Below, in pieces: positions 15,700 through 24,258 of a stretch of DNA of 64,000 bases. Within the stretch, counting starts at the first letter, position 1. Every line of letters starts with the position of its first letter. The stretch covers positions 124,001 to 188,000 of the forward strand of contig NZ_CP144375.1 of assembly GCF_043575855.1 (NCBI RefSeq), given 5' to 3'. Origin of the DNA: Kutzneria buriramensis (lineage in GTDB: Bacteria; Actinomycetota; Actinomycetes; Mycobacteriales; Pseudonocardiaceae). Made by a program: the position numbers and the translations under genes. The notes under the pieces are model-generated. The model was not told the DNA's origin. It was given only the letters and a program-made list of their open reading frames with translations, and searched no databases.

Positions 15700-17659
15700 G
15701 CCACCACCCTGCCACGACCGCCCACCACGGCCGACCCTCCAACAGGCGCACCAGCCGGAACAGCCGCCCGATCCGGCGGCGCAGATAGGGATGGCGGCGG
15801 ACCAGAGCCTTCCTGGCCGCGCGGCGGCTGTGGTCGCCGAGCACCATCGCCATCAGAACGAACAGCTGCCGGGTCGCGGCCGGGTCGTACCGCCCCCGCT
15901 CCGCCAGCCCGATCATCACCTCGATCGCCTTCGCCCCGAAGACCCGGTCCCGCATGATGTGGCCGAACAGGGCCCGAGTGAGCGCCGTGGCTGCCGTCCG
16001 GTCCACCTCCGCCGGCTCCGGGAACGCGAATCCCGCGCTGCGGCCCAACCCCACGATCTGCCAGCCGACCGACAGGGCCACCACGCGTTGGCCGTCCCAC
16101 TCGTACGGAGAGCACAGCCACCGGCACATCGTCTGTAGCACCGGCACCTGGTTGCGGCCGTGAACCCGGATCGTCATCACGGCCCAGATCACCGCGTCCA
16201 GCAGGTGCTTCTTGTCCGTGTCGGCGATCCGTTCCAGCCGGTCCAGCCCGTCCTTCACCGGCCGCGTGCCGTACATCAGCCCGAGCACCATGGCCGCCGT
16301 GAGCTTGCGCCGCACCCCGTCCGGGGCGTCGATCCACCGGTCCAGCGTCTCGTCGACCAGCCTCTGCCGGTCGAAATGGCCGGCGAGCAAGGCGAGTGTG
16401 ACCGCGGCGAACACGCGTTCGTCCTTACGGGCGCCGCCCGCGAGAGTGGTGAGGTGCCGCAGCGGATCGTTGGCCGGGACGTCGAGGATCACCGTGCACA
16501 GCGCCGGCGCGCCCTGCGCGGGCTCCGCCGAGTCCACCATCCACTGTACGAGCGTCGACTGCAACGCCGGGTACTGCGCCCAGGCGTGTCTGACCAGGGC
16601 CCTGGCCCAGTCCTGACGCCGGAACCGCACCGTCTCCTCGGTCAGCGTGCTGTAGCGCGGGTGTTCTCGCTTGTCGACGGTCGCGCCGATGGTGTCCAAC
16701 AGGTTGTCCCGGGCGAATGTGAACACGCGGCGGGGCCGGGGTGCCCGGTCCGCGGGGAGCTCCGCCGCACGGACGGCGAGTTCCAGCTTCTCGGCGGCCG
16801 CGAAGACGATGTCGGCGGACATGTTCTCCAGCACTGCAACCGCGACCATGACCGTGTACTCGGTCATCCAGCGCTCCGACTCGAACCATTTGCGGACGGC
16901 CTGTGCCAACTCCTCGCCGAACATCTCGAGCGCCTCGCCCTCGCTGAGCTCGCCGCTTGCCTGACGCGTCGCGAGATCCGCGGCCTGCACCGCCTTGCGG
17001 GGCGTGGTGCCGGCACGCAGGGCCGCCCCGAACGTCTCGTCCAGCACCCGCAGCGGCTTGTCCTCCGCCGGCGCGCAGACGTCCCGGATCTGCTTGCACG
17101 CCAAGTCCATCGCATCCGGCGCGCCGAGGAAGACCACCTTCTGGCGTAGTGCGTTCGGCACCTCGTCCGGATGCTCGATCAGCAACACCAGGTATCCCTC
17201 GGCCGCCACCACGGCGTCGACGGCCTGCCGAAACGCGAGTTCGTCGAACCTACGCCGGGCGGCCCACACGTACCCGCCGCGGCGTGGCAGCTCGTCGGCT
17301 CGCACGCTGTCGAGGCGGCGGATCGGGTTGAGGTGCACCGTCTTCGCCGACAGTTCCGTCTCCAGCAACCGCAGCGCCGCGATCTCCCAGCCGTTGCCCC
17401 GGCCGGCGAGCAACGTGACGCGCTCCTCCCGCAGGTCGCGACGTGCCCGCTCAATTCCGTCGCGTGGCACGTAGAGCTCGCGGGCAGCGCGCCGGTCGCC
17501 GCGGGTCGGTGTGCACGCCACGAGCTCGGGCTCCGTCGGCCACAGCGACATCGTGACGCCGCCGTTGATCGTCTGCGCCTGCACCCCGTGGTTCACGTCC
17601 GTCTTGACGGTCGTGGTGGTGGGCTCCGGACCGGTGTCGATCGGGATGAACTCGCTCAT
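15662..17659 (-). CDS. Large cytosolic protein with a degenerate P-loop, STAND-like
   Basis: A 665-residue protein I cannot place in a named family. The start is ATG 17659 with GGGAGG 4 bases upstream; the longer open frame to 17797 is not needed. Near the N-terminus (about residues 20-35) HGVQAQTINGGV resembles the short motif that precedes effector or ATPase domains in bacterial conflict (STAND-type) proteins. At about 80-90, LLAGRGNGWE sits where a P-loop would be but lacks the GKT/S. The rest is alpha-helical and rich in Leu/Ala/Arg, like a repeat scaffold. Inference: a derived regulatory or defence ATPase that has lost nucleotide hydrolysis. The start is divergent from the ABC remnant. 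Confidence 0.65.
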   Translation of the reverse strand: MSEFIPIDTGPEPTTTTVKTDVNHGVQAQTINGGVTMSLWPTEPELVACTPTRGDRRAARELYVPRDGIERARRDLREERVTLLAGRGNGWEIAALRLLETELSAKTVHLNPIRRLDSVRADELPRRGGYVWAARRRFDELAFRQAVDAVVAAEGYLVLLIEHPDEVPNALRQKVVFLGAPDAMDLACKQIRDVCAPAEDKPLRVLDETFGAALRAGTTPRKAVQAADLATRQASGELSEGEALEMFGEELAQAVRKWFESERWMTEYTVMVAVAVLENMSADIVFAAAEKLELAVRAAELPADRAPRPRRVFTFARDNLLDTIGATVDKREHPRYSTLTEETVRFRRQDWARALVRHAWAQYPALQSTLVQWMVDSAEPAQGAPALCTVILDVPANDPLRHLTTLAGGARKDERVFAAVTLALLAGHFDRQRLVDETLDRWIDAPDGVRRKLTAAMVLGLMYGTRPVKDGLDRLERIADTDKKHLLDAVIWAVMTIRVHGRNQVPVLQTMCRWLCSPYEWDGQRVVALSVGWQIVGLGRSAGFAFPEPAEVDRTAATALTRALFGHIMRDRVFGAKAIEVMIGLAERGRYDPAATRQLFVLMAMVLGDHSRRAARKALVRRHPYLRRRIGRLFRLVRLLEGRPWWAVVAGWWHGSRRAGDATGS

Positions 17660-17842
17660 CGAACCTCCCGCGGCGCGAACGATGGCGGAGAGTCTGCGGT
17701 CCGTGACCGCGCAGGTCTCCCCGAAATGCGGGACTGGCCACGGCAGTTGTCGGCGCGAAAGGCGTTTCGCTCTGCCCGGCCGTAACTTGCGCGCCACCGC
17801 CGACTACCAGCCGCAAACGCTGCCCTTCACTCCGAAGGCAGC

Positions 17843-18817
17843 GTGACCTCCCCGCTCGGCACTGTCACCAGGGAAAACGCCGGCCCGCTGTACGTCGGCG
17901 GCGAGTACGCGGTATCGGAGCTGGCCGACGTCGTTCCGCCGGACACGCGGCATCGCCAGCCTCACCCCCGCCGAGGCGAAGGCGCTGCACGACGGCGCGG
18001 CCGTAGCGGTGCTGGAAACGGTGCGCCGCAAGGTGACCCGGACCCTGGTCCTGGAGCTGAACGCGGCGCGCGTGACGGGCCGGCTGTCCGGCGCGGATCC
18101 CACGCAGCGCTGCGGCCGGACGGTCGCGCTGGTGGGCGGGAACGGGTCCGGCAGGACCACGCTGGCCAAGCTGATCGCCGGGCTGTACCGGCCGGCGACC
18201 GGCTCGATCGACCGGGACGGCGCGGATGTAGCCCAGATCTCACCCGATGCGGTGACGGATCGGGTGGTGATGGTGCCGCAGGACGCGGTGCGGTGGCCGC
18301 ACACCGCCCGCGCCAACGTCCGCATCGGCCGGCACGACCGGGACGCCCGGGCGGCCGGGCGCTGCGGTCGGCGGCCGCGCCGGCCCGCGCGGACGAGGTC
18401 GTCGCGGACCTGCCGAACGGGTGGGAAACCGTGCTGTCCAAGTACTTCCGGGGCGGCCGGGAGCTGTCCGGCGGGCAGTGGCAGCGGTTGGCGGTGGCGC
18501 GCGGGATCTTCCGGGACGCGCCGGTGCTGATCTGTGACGAGCCGACCGCGCCGCTGGACGCCGAGGCGGAGTTCGCGGTCTACGAGACGCTGCGCGAACT
18601 GGCCGGCGGACGGACGGTCGTGCTGATCACGCACCGGCTCGCCGGCGTCCGGGACGCCGGCTGGATTTACTTGCCGCACAAGGGAAAGGTGGTGGAACAG
18701 GGCACACATGCGGGGCTGGTCAACGCAGGCGGCCGGTACGCGGAGTCGTATTCCTTGCAGGCCCGGGCGTACACCTGTGACGCCCCCGACAGAGACGTGC
18801 GGGTGAACAACGGGTAA
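17843..18817 (+). pseudogene. Frameshifted ABC transporter ATPase remnant
   Basis: The ATP-binding half of an ABC exporter split over two frames. One frame (from about 18009) holds the Walker A-like GGNGSGRTTLAKL and the Q-loop region VVMVPQDAVRWP. From about 18360 the homology moves to the other frame with LSGGQWQRLAVARG, VLICDEPT, ITHR and QGTHAGL...GGRYAE. The pattern matches the NBD of exporters found in lanthipeptide-type clusters. A second apparent shift lies near 17940, the membrane domain is missing, and the Walker A lysine is Arg. A one-base error in the G-rich stretch 18350-18365 could explain only one of these defects. I regard it as a decayed gene. Confidence 0.75.
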
Positions 18818-18863
18818 AGTAGGCCGTCGGCCCGCGACGGTGAACAAGATCGTTGCTCGTCCA

Positions 18864-18912
18864 CTGTGGACTGAGCTAACCGGTGCGCCGGGCTACCCGG
18901 CACCTCGGAGAG
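18864..18912 (+). promoter_or_regulatory. Leader hairpin before the Pls-like synthetase
   Basis: GCCGGG-CTA-CCCGGC with flanking GGT/ACC pairs (about 18879-18903) lies just before GGAGAGG and the TTG start at 18920. It could influence translation or end transcripts from the ABC remnant. Confidence 0.35.
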
Positions 18913-18919
18913 GCTTGAA

Positions 18920-21900
18920 TTGACCGCAGTTCAGGATCCGCGCGTTCTTGTTCGGAACGCGGTGTTCACCACGCGTGGGGCGGCCCCGGCCCGCACGCTG
19001 CTCGACGTCTTCAACGAGACCGCGCGTCGGCACCCCGCCGCCGCAGCCGTCGACGACGGCGCCACCATGCTCAGCTACCGCGCGCTGGCGACCGAGGTCG
19101 ACCGGCTGCGCGAGGTGCTCGCCGGACACGGCATCGGCGTCGGCGACCGCATCGGCGTGCGTGCGCCGTCGGGCACCGTCGACCTCTACGTCAGCATCCT
19201 GGCCGTGCTCGCCGCCGGCGCCGCCTACGTGCCGGTGGACTTCGAGGACCCGCAGGAGCGGGCCGACCTCGTCTTCGGCGAGGCGGACGTGTGCGCGGTG
19301 ATCGGCGCCGACCGCGAGGTGTCGGTCGTCGGCACCCCGATGGGCGTGCTCGGCGCGCCGGGCCTGGACGACGACGCGTGGATCATCTTCACGTCCGGCT
19401 CCACCGGCAAGCCGAAGGGCGTCGCGGTGTCGCACCGCGCGGCGGCCGCGTTCGTGGACGCCGAGGCGGAGCTGTTCCTGGTCGACGAGCCGATCGGCCC
19501 CGGCGACCGGGTGCTGGCCGGCCTGTCGGTGGCGTTCGACGCCTCCTGCGAGGAGATGTGGCTGGCCTGGCGCCACGGCGCGTGCCTGGTGCCGGCGCCC
19601 CGCGCGCTGGTGCGCACCGGCATCGACCTGGGCCCGTGGCTGGTGGAGCGGGAGATCACCGTCGTCTCCACCGTGCCGACGCTGGCCGCGCTGTGGCCGG
19701 CGGAGGCGCTGGACGAGGTCCGGCTGCTCATCTTCGGCGGCGAGGCCTGCCCGCCGGAGCTGGCCGAGCGGGTCGCCGTCGAGGGCCGCGAGGTGTGGAA
19801 CACCTACGGCCCGACCGAGGCGACCGTGGTGGCCTGCGCCGCGCAGCTGACCGGCGAGGGCCCGGTGCGCATCGGTCTGCCGCTGGACGGCTGGGAGCTG
19901 GCCGTGGTGGACCAGCAGGGCGAGCTCGTCGGCATGGGCGAGCAGGGCGAGCTGGTCATCGGCGGCGTCGGCCTGGCCCGCTACCTGGACCGCGCCAAGG
20001 ACGCCGAGAAGTACGCGCCGCTGCCGGCGATGGGCTGGGACCGCGCCTACCGCAGCGGTGACCTGGTCCGGGCCGAGCCGGAGGGCCTGCTGTTCGTCGG
20101 CCGCGCCGACGAGCAGGTCAAGCTGGGCGGCCGGCGGATCGAGCTGGGCGAGGTCGACGCGGCGCTCCAGGCGCTGCCGGGCGTCGCCGGCGCTGCCGCG
20201 GCCGTGCGCAACGGCACGCTGCTGGTCGGCTACGTCGTGCCGACCGCCGAGTTCGACCGCGAGGTCGCGCTGGAGCGGCTGCGCTCGGCGCTGCCGGCGG
20301 CGCTGGTGCCGCTGCTGGCCGAGGTCGAGACGCTGCCGACGCGGACGTCCGGCAAGGTGGACCGCAACGCGCTGCCGTGGCCGCTGCCGCAGAGTGCCGA
20401 CACCTCCAAGCTCGTGGGCACCGAGGCGTGGCTGGCCGAGCAGTGGGGCGCCGTGCTCGGTGTCGCGCCGGCCGAGGGCGACGCCGACTTCTTCGCCAGC
20501 GGTGGCAGCAGCCTGGCCGCGGCACGCCTGGTCGGACTGATCCGGGCCAAGCACCCGAGCGGCTCGGTCAGCGACATCTACCAGTTCCCGACGTTGCGGG
20601 CGATGGCCGCGCGGCTGGACGAGTTCGACGCCCGTGAGACGAAGGCCCGCACGGTCGCGCCGACGCCGCGGGCCGCGCAGGTCAAGCAGCTGCTGCTGAT
20701 GCTGCCGCTGACCACGCTGATCGGCCTGCGTTGGACGGTGGCCGCGGCCGCCGGCAGCACGGTGCTGAACCTGCTGGGCGCGGCCTGGGCGCCGACGGTG
20801 CCGTGGTGGGCGATCGCGCTGGCGTGGCTGGTGCTGTTCCACCCGGCCGGTCGCGTCGCGGTCGCCGCCGGCGGCGCGCGGATGCTGCTGCGCAAGGTGA
20901 AGCCGGGCCGCTACCCGCGTGGCGGCAAGACGCACCTGCGGCTGTGGACCGCCGAGCAGCTGGCCAACGTCACCGGGGCCACCAACCTCACCGGCGTGTG
21001 GCTGACCCGCTACGCCCGCGCGCTCGGCGTGAAGATCGCCGACGGCGTGGACCTGCACTCGCTGCCGCCCGTCACCGGCCTGCTCAAGATCGGCCGGGGC
21101 GCCGCGGTCGAGCCCGAGGTCGACCTGTCCGGCCACTGGCTGGACGGCGACGTGCTGCACGTCGGCAAGATCCGGATCGGCGCCGGCGCGACCGTCGGCA
21201 CCCGCAGCACGCTGTTCCCGGGCGCCCGCATCGGCAAGCGCGCCGAGGTCGCGCCGGGCTCGGGCGTCACCGGCTCGGTGCCGGCCGGGCAGCGCTGGTC
21301 AGGCGTGCCGGCCACGCGTGACGGCAAGGCCACCCACCGGTGGCCGAGCAGCCGCCCGCCGCGCAACCGTCGCTGGGCGTTCGCCTACAGCGCCGCCACC
21401 CTCGCCCTGGGCCTGCTGCCGGTCACCGCGGCGCTGCCCGGCCTCGCGATCGTGGCCCTGTTCCTGCGCGACACGCCCACGCTCGGGTCGGCGCTGCTCG
21501 CCGTGCCGGCGGCCACGGTGGCCTCGCTGGCCGCGTACGGGCTGCTGGTGCTGATCGGGGTCCGCCTCTGTTCTATCGGGCTGCGCGCCGGCTACCACCC
21601 CGTGTTCGGTCGGGTGGCGTGGCAGGCCTGGACCACCGAGCGCCTGATGAACATGGCCCGCACCACGCTGTTCCCGCTGTACGCCAGCCTGTTCACGCCG
21701 GTGTGGCTGCGGGCGCTGGGCATGAAGGTCGGCCGCCGGGTCGAGGCCTCGACCGTGCTGGCGCTGCCGTCCATGACCACGGTCGGCGACGGCGCGTTCC
21801 TCGCCGACGACACCATGGTCGGCAGCTACGAGCTGGGCGGCGGCTGGCTGCGCATCGCCAACGCCCGCATCGGCAAGCGGGCCTTCCTGGGCAACTCCGG

Positions 21901-22807
21901 CATGACCGCGCCGGGCCGGGCGGTCCCGAAGCGCGGCCTGGTCGGCGTGCTGTCCTCGACGCCGAAGGGCGCCAAGGCCGGCAGCTCCTACCTGGGCATG
22001 CCCCCGATCAAGCTGCCGCGCGCGGTCGAGGACGGCGACCAGAGCCGCACCTTCGACCCGCCGACCAAGCTGGTGGTCGCCCGCGGCCTGGTGGAGATCT
22101 GCCGGGTGATCCCGGTGATGGCCTCGGTGGCGCTGGGCGTGCTGGCCCTGTTCGGCATCACCGGCCTGGCGAGCGTCCTGGGATCGGGCTTCGCCGGTGT
22201 GGCGAGCACGGCCGGTGTCAGCGGTGGCGCGGCCGTCGCCGGGTTCGCCGCCGCGGCGCTGCTCAGCGGCCTGGTGCTGATCGCCTGCGGCCTGGTCGCC
22301 GGCGCGGTCGCGGTGGCGGCGAAGTGGCTGCTGGTCGGCCGGTTCAAGGCCGTCGAGCACCCGCTGTGGAGCTCCTTCGTCTGGCGCAACGAGCTCGCCG
22401 ACACGTTCGTCGAGGTCCTGGCGGTGCCGTGGCTGGCCGGGTCGGTCGCCGGCACGCCGGTGATGAACGCCTGGCTGCGGGGTCTCGGGGCCCGGATCGG
22501 CCGCGGCGCGTGGGTCGAGACATACTGGTTGCCGGAGGCCGACCTGGTCAGCGTCGGCGTGGGTGCGACCGTGAACCGGGGGTGTGTGGTGCAGACCCAC
22601 CTCTTCCATGATCGAATCATGCGCATGGACGACGTGACGTTGGCCGACGGCTCGACGCTCGGGCCGCACGGCATCGTGCTGCCCGGGGCGACCATCGGGG
22701 CTGGCACCACGGTGGGCCCGGCCTCGCTGGTGATGCGCGGCGAGAGCGTGCCGGCGAACACCCGCTGGCTGGGCAACCCGATCGCCGCGTGGAGCAAGCG
22801 CGGGTGA
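18920..22807 (+). CDS. pls: Pls/PosA-family nonribosomal poly-amino-acid synthetase
   Basis: A 1295-residue membrane NRPS of the epsilon-poly-L-lysine synthetase type (known Pls is about 1300 residues). The adenylation domain (1-505) has FTSGSTGKPKG, NTYGPTEATV, YRSGDLV and RTSGKVDR. The carrier domain has GGSSL, with the phosphopantetheine Ser at 531. The rest contains six membrane segments (first at about residue 590) around three soluble domains, the last one with left-handed beta-helix hexapeptides. There is no condensation or thioesterase domain, as expected for this iterative family. The start is TTG 18920, with GGAGAGG 6 bases before. Which amino acid is polymerised (Lys, Dab, Orn or other) cannot be judged by eye. 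It is coupled to an M1 peptidase. Confidence 0.92.
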   Translation: MTAVQDPRVLVRNAVFTTRGAAPARTLLDVFNETARRHPAAAAVDDGATMLSYRALATEVDRLREVLAGHGIGVGDRIGVRAPSGTVDLYVSILAVLAAGAAYVPVDFEDPQERADLVFGEADVCAVIGADREVSVVGTPMGVLGAPGLDDDAWIIFTSGSTGKPKGVAVSHRAAAAFVDAEAELFLVDEPIGPGDRVLAGLSVAFDASCEEMWLAWRHGACLVPAPRALVRTGIDLGPWLVEREITVVSTVPTLAALWPAEALDEVRLLIFGGEACPPELAERVAVEGREVWNTYGPTEATVVACAAQLTGEGPVRIGLPLDGWELAVVDQQGELVGMGEQGELVIGGVGLARYLDRAKDAEKYAPLPAMGWDRAYRSGDLVRAEPEGLLFVGRADEQVKLGGRRIELGEVDAALQALPGVAGAAAAVRNGTLLVGYVVPTAEFDREVALERLRSALPAALVPLLAEVETLPTRTSGKVDRNALPWPLPQSADTSKLVGTEAWLAEQWGAVLGVAPAEGDADFFASGGSSLAAARLVGLIRAKHPSGSVSDIYQFPTLRAMAARLDEFDARETKARTVAPTPRAAQVKQLLLMLPLTTLIGLRWTVAAAAGSTVLNLLGAAWAPTVPWWAIALAWLVLFHPAGRVAVAAGGARMLLRKVKPGRYPRGGKTHLRLWTAEQLANVTGATNLTGVWLTRYARALGVKIADGVDLHSLPPVTGLLKIGRGAAVEPEVDLSGHWLDGDVLHVGKIRIGAGATVGTRSTLFPGARIGKRAEVAPGSGVTGSVPAGQRWSGVPATRDGKATHRWPSSRPPRNRRWAFAYSAATLALGLLPVTAALPGLAIVALFLRDTPTLGSALLAVPAATVASLAAYGLLVLIGVRLCSIGLRAGYHPVFGRVAWQAWTTERLMNMARTTLFPLYASLFTPVWLRALGMKVGRRVEASTVLALPSMTTVGDGAFLADDTMVGSYELGGGWLRIANARIGKRAFLGNSGMTAPGRAVPKRGLVGVLSSTPKGAKAGSSYLGMPPIKLPRAVEDGDQSRTFDPPTKLVVARGLVEICRVIPVMASVALGVLALFGITGLASVLGSGFAGVASTAGVSGGAAVAGFAAAALLSGLVLIACGLVAGAVAVAAKWLLVGRFKAVEHPLWSSFVWRNELADTFVEVLAVPWLAGSVAGTPVMNAWLRGLGARIGRGAWVETYWLPEADLVSVGVGATVNRGCVVQTHLFHDRIMRMDDVTLADGSTLGPHGIVLPGATIGAGTTVGPASLVMRGESVPANTRWLGNPIAAWSKRG

Positions 22808-24114
22808 GGGGCACGATCGGCGCGGATCGCTCCGCCGACTCGTACCTCCCCCAGCACGGCAACGGGGGTTACCGGGTCACGCACTACGACCTGGAGCTGG
22901 ACTACAAGCCGGGTCCCGGCCGCCTCGCCGGCCGGGCCCGGATCGCCGCGCAGGCCCGCGCGGACCTGGCCGGGTTCAGCCTGGACCTGCACGGCCTGCG
23001 GGTCGAGCGGGTGCTGGTCAACGGCAAGCCGGCCCGCTACAGCCATCGCGGCGACAAGCTGCGGATCACGCCGTCCCGGCCGATCACCGTCGGGGCGGCG
23101 TTCACCGTGGAGGTGCGCTACACCGGCACGCCGAAGCCGGTGCGCACCCCGCACTGGGGTGAGATCGGCTGGGAGCAGCTCGACGAGGGCGCGCTGGTGG
23201 CGAGCCAGCCGATCGGCGCGCCGTCCTGGTTCCCGTGCAACGACCAGCCCGGCGAGAAAGCCACCTACCGGATCGCCGTCACGACGCCGTCGCCGTACAC
23301 CGTCGTCGCCAACGGCGCGCTGGTGTCGCGGCGGGTCGGCGGCAGCACCACCACCTGGGTCTTCGAGCAGTTAGCCCCGATGTCCACCTACCTGGCGACC
23401 GTGCAGATCGGCCCGTACGCCGAGGTCGAGGTGTCCGCGAGCCAGCGGGCCGCGGTGCCACCGCGGCTGGTCGGCGTGTTCGGCCACGACTTCGGCCGGC
23501 AGCCGCAGATCATGGCCTCCTTCGTCGCCATGTTCGGCTCCTACCCGTTCACCGAGTACCACGTGGTGGTCGTCGACGAGGCGCTGGACGTGCCGGTGGA
23601 GGCGCAGGGCCTGTCCATCTTCGGCACCAACCACGTGGACGGGCACCGCGGTTCCGAGCACCTCGTGGCCCACGAACTGGCCCACCAGTGGTTCGGCAAC
23701 AGCCTGACCATCGCCGACTGGCGCCACATCTGGCTGAACGAGGGTTTTGCCACCTACGCCGAGTGGCTGTGGTCGGAGGCGTCCGGCGGCCTGTCCGCCG
23801 CCGTCCTGGCCGAGCGCTCGCACGCCGAGATCGCCCGGCAGCGCCAGGACATCCGCATCGGCGACCCCGGCGTGCGCCGCATGTTCGACGACCGCGTCTA
23901 CCAGCGGGGCGCCCTCACGCTGCACGCGCTGCGGGTGCGGCTCGGCGACGAGCGGTTCTTCGCCGTGCTGCGGCAGTGGACCGAGAAGCACCGGCACAGC
24001 ACCGTCACCACCGACAAGTTCGTCGCCGTCGCGCAGGAGCACTCGGTCAAGCCGCTGGACCGGTTCTTCCGCTCCTGGCTGCACGACACCGCGCTGCCGC
24101 GCACCTTCGGCTGA
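22804..24114 (+). CDS. M1-family zinc aminopeptidase, likely poly-amino-acid degrading/self-protection enzyme
   Basis: A 436-residue gluzincin. The zinc site is HELAH (His290, Glu291, His294) followed after 18 residues by Glu313 in NEGF. The exopeptidase-type motif is less clear in this short form, which lacks the long C-terminal domain of aminopeptidase N. The start GTG 22804 overlaps the stop of the Pls-like gene (GTGA), so the two are made together. Streptomyces that make epsilon-poly-L-lysine contain a Zn aminopeptidase (Pld) that degrades it. By context I propose that this enzyme trims or detoxifies the product of the upstream synthetase. No signal peptide is present, so it acts inside the cell unless exported otherwise. 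Confidence 0.88.
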   Translation: MRGTIGADRSADSYLPQHGNGGYRVTHYDLELDYKPGPGRLAGRARIAAQARADLAGFSLDLHGLRVERVLVNGKPARYSHRGDKLRITPSRPITVGAAFTVEVRYTGTPKPVRTPHWGEIGWEQLDEGALVASQPIGAPSWFPCNDQPGEKATYRIAVTTPSPYTVVANGALVSRRVGGSTTTWVFEQLAPMSTYLATVQIGPYAEVEVSASQRAAVPPRLVGVFGHDFGRQPQIMASFVAMFGSYPFTEYHVVVVDEALDVPVEAQGLSIFGTNHVDGHRGSEHLVAHELAHQWFGNSLTIADWRHIWLNEGFATYAEWLWSEASGGLSAAVLAERSHAEIARQRQDIRIGDPGVRRMFDDRVYQRGALTLHALRVRLGDERFFAVLRQWTEKHRHSTVTTDKFVAVAQEHSVKPLDRFFRSWLHDTALPRTFG

Positions 24115-24119
24115 GAGAT

Positions 24120-24152
24120 GCGGGCGGCCGAGAGATGCGGGCGGCCGCCCGC
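24120..24152. terminator. Hairpin between convergent peptidase and small-peptide genes
   Basis: An 11-bp perfect stem (GCGGGCGGCCG / CGGCCGCCCGC) with an 11-base loop just after the peptidase stop. It includes a 17-bp tandem direct repeat (GAGAGATGCGGGCGGCC twice, 24113-24146). Confidence 0.6.
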
Positions 24153-24168
24153 CCCACACCTCCCACCG

Positions 24169-24240
24169 TCAGAGCGTCTCCGCCGCCGCGTCGGCGGAGT
24201 CGATCTCGTCGATGATCGTGTTCCAGTCCTCGATGGACAT
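24169..24240 (-). CDS. 23-residue acidic peptide gene
   Basis: A short gene too small for usual callers. The ATG at 24240 is preceded by an excellent GGGGAGGAGG, 5 bases away. The frame runs 23 codons, beginning MSIEDWNTII and ending ADAAAETL, and stops with TGA. It starts 18 bases after the stop of the PaaK-like ligase gene on the same strand, so it is probably in one operon with it. The peptide has many Asp and Glu, one Trp and no Cys. It could be a small regulatory peptide, a peptide substrate for the ligase's activated acid, or the remains of a longer gene. No homologue is recognised. Confidence 0.5.
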   Translation of the reverse strand: MSIEDWNTIIDEIDSADAAAETL

Positions 24241-24258
24241 CCGTGCCTCCTCCCCTCG

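Noticed and set aside
13024..15957. 977-codon plus-strand frame over the GH3 gene
   Set aside because: Shadow of the GH3 gene; the GH3 frame carries all the catalytic motifs.
18893..21160. 755-codon open frame on the minus strand opposite the Pls-like synthetase
   Set aside because: Antisense of conserved NRPS motifs; no protein family character.
24113..24146. Tandem 17-bp direct repeat, possible start of a repeat array
   Set aside because: Only two units, no spacers of regular length; it is explained by the terminator hairpin.
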